Positions 15,252 through 17,989 of a stretch of DNA of 17,989 nucleotides are shown here, piece by piece. Position numbers and translations under genes: made by a program. The stretch is from NCBI GenBank assembly GCA_964394975.1, contig CAYMZR010000036.1:1-17989 (forward strand), given 5' to 3'. The first letter of the stretch is position 1, and every line of letters starts with the position of its first letter. The notes under the pieces were generated by a model, which was not told where the DNA came from, searched no databases, and saw only the letters and a program-made list of their open reading frames with translations. This stretch comes from UBA11996 sp964394975 (lineage in GTDB: Bacteria; Chloroflexota; Dehalococcoidia; Lucifugimonadales; UBA826).

Positions 15252-16892
15252 ATGGACCTATTATCTGTTCTGAACCCCGTTGCCCAACAACGGGGAATGA
15301 TGAATATCATCAGACCCAACCAAAGACCATCGACTTTAGAAGGTGCAACAGTTGGCTTGGTCTGGAGCGGCACCCATGGCGGTGATTTGGCACTAAATCG
15401 TGCCGGTGAAATGATCCAAGAAAGATTTTCTAATGTTTCCGTAAATTTCTATACCGGAGGTAACTATCCTTCTCCTCCACATATCGTGAAGCAGGCAGCA
15501 GAAGAATGTGACGTAGTAATCGGCGCCACTGCCGATTGAGGGACCTGCGCGTCGTGGATGTGTCACGACATGATAGAAATAGAAAAGATGGGAAAGCCCG
15601 CCGTTCCTATTGTATCCGGTAGATTTACCGACGATGCCAAAGCAAGCAGTAAAGCATTTGGTATGCCAGATCTACAATTTGTGGTCGTTCCTAGAATTTA
15701 TCGAAATCTGGCTGATGATCTTTGCATCAGTCAAACCGAAGAGGTTATCGACGATCTAATCCAGACGTTAACTTCTGAAGGAAATGCTGTATCGGTAATA
15801 GAACAGCAAGATTCGATCATTCGGTTTGAGGGTGAAGATCGGTATGATGCCGTACTTAAAATGAACAAAGATTTCACTCTGAAAGACTGGTCGGATGCAT
15901 TGCCAATCTATCCTCCAACAGAAGAGAAGGTCAGGGAACTCATATCAGGAACCTCTCTTCCTACAGATCACGTCGTCTGTGACATGCCACCCGGATTTGG
16001 GTTAGCAACAGTTGAAAAAATAGCCGTAAATGCCGCGATGGCTGGGGCCAAGGCAGAACACATGCCGATAATTATCGCAGCCGTTAAATGCCTTTCTGAG
16101 ATGGGTTCTCATGGCGGAAAGTCACTTCTAATGTCAACTAGCCCCCATGCCCCCATACTAATGGTGAATGGGCCAATTGCAAAGAAAGTTGGTCTAAACC
16201 CTGGCTCCGCCCTAGGCCCTGGCCGTGACAATGAAATTAACATTACTATAGGAAGAGCCTTCTACCTATGCCTCAAAAACATTGGAATGTGGTATCCAAA
16301 CAAAATGGACATGGATACTATCGGCACAACGAGAAAATTTATCCATTGCGTTGCAGAAAACGAAGAAATGAGCCCATGGCCTTCCTATTCAGAAGACAGA
16401 GGTTTTTCAAAAACAGATAGTACCGTTTCAATATTCGTTACCGACGGCGAACTAGACGTTCAAGATCAAGGCAACACCTCAGCCGGTGGCCTCCTAAAAA
16501 CCTTAGCTTATGGAATAACTTTTGGTAATACAACTTTAGGAGCAAGTCACGCAGAAGGTCATCAAAGACTAATATTTATGCCTCCTGATGTAGCTGGACC
16601 AGTAGGAGGTGAAGGTTTTTCCAAACAAGATGCAAAGGATTTTATCCATAGCCATGCAAATACTAGTTTAGGAAAATTGATTCAGTATATGCCGATTAAT
16701 GATGCCCGGGTGGATGACAGATGGAACTGGCTTAAAGACAAAACTGAAGAAGAGCGTCTAGCTATTGAAGTCCCTCTATTACATTCTTCATCAAATATCG
16801 ACATCGTTGTTGTGGGAGCAGACAGAGCAAAAACGTTAGTTTTCCCCTCTGGCCCAACGGCCGTTACCGTTGGTATTGATCAGTATAAATAA
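15252..16892 (+). CDS. UGSC-family selenoprotein (UGTC motif), UGA read as selenocysteine at codon 96
   Basis: Reading the TGA at 15537-15539 as Sec joins two open stretches in the same frame into one 546-residue protein. The motif is Asp95-Sec96-Gly-Thr-Cys99, then ASWMCHDMIEIEKMGKPAVPI. It matches the pattern of UGSC-motif selenoproteins reported from marine metagenomes, with Thr for Ser. The region also resembles the Sec site of GrdB/PrdB reductase subunits (UGTC followed by an EIE-x-x-G-x-P-x-V segment). The N-terminal domain spans about 30-175; a long C-terminal part has more Cys (243, 280) and no recognised fold. No function is established; a selenol-based redox reaction is inferred. 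ATG 15252 has AGGGAG 8 bases upstream; GTG 15243 is an alternative. A CoA-transferase follows at 3 bases. Confidence 0.85.
15537..15572 (+). promoter_or_regulatory. Sec UGA and candidate bacterial SECIS hairpin
   Basis: After UGA 15537-15539, GTCGTG (15551-15556) pairs perfectly with CACGAC (15564-15569) around the 7-base loop GATGTGT; C15548-G15572 and G15549-U15571 can extend it past one mismatch. The loop starts 17 bases after the UGA and its first base is G, as expected for bacterial SECIS elements read by SelB. Confidence 0.7.
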
Positions 16893-16895
16893 TAA

Positions 16896-17978
16896 TTGAC
16901 CGGAGTTAATAAAATAGGCCCTTTAACCGGATATAAAATCATTGAATTCAGTTCATACCCTGTAGGGTCTATTTTGGGAATGCTATTGTCTGACCAGGGA
17001 GCAGAGGTGGTTAGAGTTAAATCTCAACAAAACACTCCAGTATCAATTAATACTGAAGAAAATTCTGTTTGGCATAGAGGAAAAGTGTCTATTGAAATAA
17101 ACCTGGACGATAAGTGCGGATTTGACAAATTATTTGGTCAAATCCGTGAAGCCGATGTAGTCATTTACGATCACCATACTGACCATTATGAAAATTACGA
17201 CCTTTCTTATAACTTCTTGGCAAAAGATAATCCGGGTCTGGTTTGCGTTTCTTTACCGGGCTTTCCCAAAGGTCATTTTTATGAAGATCTTCCTGCTGAC
17301 GAAGGAATCGTGGCGGCCGCCTCAGGAATATATTCCTTTAACCCCTCTGGGGAACAGCCTGTTGAAGGAGAAGGTCCATCATTTCATGCTTTGCCATATG
17401 CAAGTACCTTTGCTGCTATAACGGCCTCTACAGCAGTAGTCGCGGCTCTTTTTCACCGGGCCAAACATGGCGATGGCCAACAGATAACCGTTCCCATCCA
17501 TGACGCAATGTATCAAGGAATGGGTTCGGCGTTAGTAAGACATTCGAAGAGGTCTCATGGTAACCAAGAAGGCCATCCCGTTATAAAAAGATTCTACCGT
17601 TGCAAAGACGGCCGTTGGATTAATGTTAATATCGCCATTCCTCGATTCCTACGACCATTTCTTGAAAGCATCGATCATCTCGAATGGCTAGAACCTCTCA
17701 CCGATTCCAAAACCCTTTTTGCTAATGAATTATCTCGCAAGCAGTGGATCAACCAATTTGCAAAGATTTGGTTGGGTAAAACAGCGATACAATGGGAAAA
17801 TACTATGGCTGATCTGGGAATTCCCGGGACTATGTGTCGTAGCATCGATGAATGGCTAAATTCAGAACACTCTGTTGCTGCTGGAACTACCATTACGGTA
17901 GAGGATCCAGTTTTAGGTGAAATCAAACAGCCGGGAAAAATTGTCCGACTCCATAATCAAGATATTGATATGTCATGA
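16896..17978 (+). CDS. CoA-transferase family III (CaiB/BaiF-like), short C-terminus
   Basis: This 360-residue protein has the family III start, GPLTGYKIIEFSSYPVGSILGMLLSDQGAEVVRV, shown here in part as LTGYKIIEFSSYPVG and LSDQGAEVVRVK. The middle has NPGLVCVSLPGF and then Asp135 in PADEGIVAAASG, at the place of the aspartate that carries CoA in this family. HGDGQQITVPIHDAMYQGM is another landmark. It would move CoA between a carboxylic acid and an acyl-CoA donor. It ends soon after GEIKQPGKIVRL, lacking the usual 30-40 residue tail with the PxLGEH motif. TTG 16896 is 3 bases after the UGSC stop with no ribosome site, so translation is likely coupled. Its stop overlaps the next start by ATGA. 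Confidence 0.87.
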   Translation: MTGVNKIGPLTGYKIIEFSSYPVGSILGMLLSDQGAEVVRVKSQQNTPVSINTEENSVWHRGKVSIEINLDDKCGFDKLFGQIREADVVIYDHHTDHYENYDLSYNFLAKDNPGLVCVSLPGFPKGHFYEDLPADEGIVAAASGIYSFNPSGEQPVEGEGPSFHALPYASTFAAITASTAVVAALFHRAKHGDGQQITVPIHDAMYQGMGSALVRHSKRSHGNQEGHPVIKRFYRCKDGRWINVNIAIPRFLRPFLESIDHLEWLEPLTDSKTLFANELSRKQWINQFAKIWLGKTAIQWENTMADLGIPGTMCRSIDEWLNSEHSVAAGTTITVEDPVLGEIKQPGKIVRLHNQDIDMS

Positions 17979-17989
17979 CTAATTTACCT
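17975..17989 (+). CDS. Start of a further gene, cut by the window end
   Basis: ATG 17975 overlaps the CoA-transferase stop as ATGA and opens a frame reading MTNLP to the last base. Such overlaps mark translationally coupled partner genes. Only five codons are visible, so the product cannot be named; a second CoA-transferase-like subunit is one possibility. Confidence 0.5.

Noticed and set aside
15243..16892. Two genes, 15243-15539 and 15558-16892, or a frameshift
   Set aside because: The frame is the same on both sides, the UGA is at the Sec position of a known motif, and the codons between (GTCASW) belong to it.
1..17989. tRNA, rRNA, tRNA-Sec (selC), CRISPR array, IS element or riboswitch
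   Set aside because: Reading through the intergenic gaps showed no cloverleaf, repeat array, transposase or known aptamer pattern that I could support.

Overview
The window reads as a stretch of an AT-leaning, gene-dense bacterial chromosome. The mix of genes (family 5 ABC peptide-type transporter, benzoylformate-decarboxylase-like ThDP enzyme, enolase-superfamily dehydratase, SorA-like molybdoenzyme, family III CoA-transferase, UGSC selenoprotein) fits a marine Chloroflexota of the SAR202 / Dehalococcoidia type. This assignment is an inference from gene content only; no rRNA or other strong taxonomic marker is present, and I see no tRNA, IS element, CRISPR array or phage gene.

Layout. 1-3967 (+): substrate-binding protein (5' end cut by the window) and two permeases of an oligopeptide/nickel-type ABC importer, without ATPase genes in view; hairpin terminators at 1926-1966 and 3990-4022. 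4021-5742 (-): ThDP-dependent decarboxylase-like enzyme, divergent from a DHA2-type MFS exporter (5788-7308, +). 7446-7640 (+): small excisionase-type HTH protein. 7649-15107: a nine-gene run, all on the minus strand. Read in transcription order it is RdgB/HAM1 nucleotidase, MoaA, RNase HI, MoaC, acyltransferase-3 membrane protein with a C-terminal zinc ribbon, mandelate-racemase/enolase-family protein, RRM protein, SorA/YedY-like sulfite oxidase, and an AhpD-like protein. MoaA and MoaC make the first intermediate of molybdenum cofactor, which the sulfite-oxidase-family enzyme needs. 15252-17989 (+): UGSC-family protein, CoA-transferase family III, and the first codons of a third gene overlapping by ATGA.

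The main discovery is that two genes which look broken by an in-frame UGA are best read as selenoprotein genes. (1) At 8215-7649 (-), a 188-residue AhpD/peroxidase-related protein has UGA exactly at the second position of its CxxC redox motif (CKYU), with the Glu, Cys, Sec and His at the spacing of the AhpD active site. (2) At 15252-16892 (+), a 546-residue protein has UGA at the U of a UGTC motif, as in the marine UGSC selenoprotein family, and the local sequence resembles the Sec site of GrdB/PrdB reductases. Both UGAs are followed, with no frame change, by the rest of the protein and by a hairpin at the distance expected for a bacterial SECIS element. The selenocysteine machinery (selA, selB, selC, selD) is not in the window and must lie elsewhere if this is right.

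Other points of interest are dyad symmetries over the presumed -10 elements of four intergenic regions, a 26-base perfect palindrome after the RRM gene whose U-tract faces the opposite strand, and frequent TTG/GTG starts.
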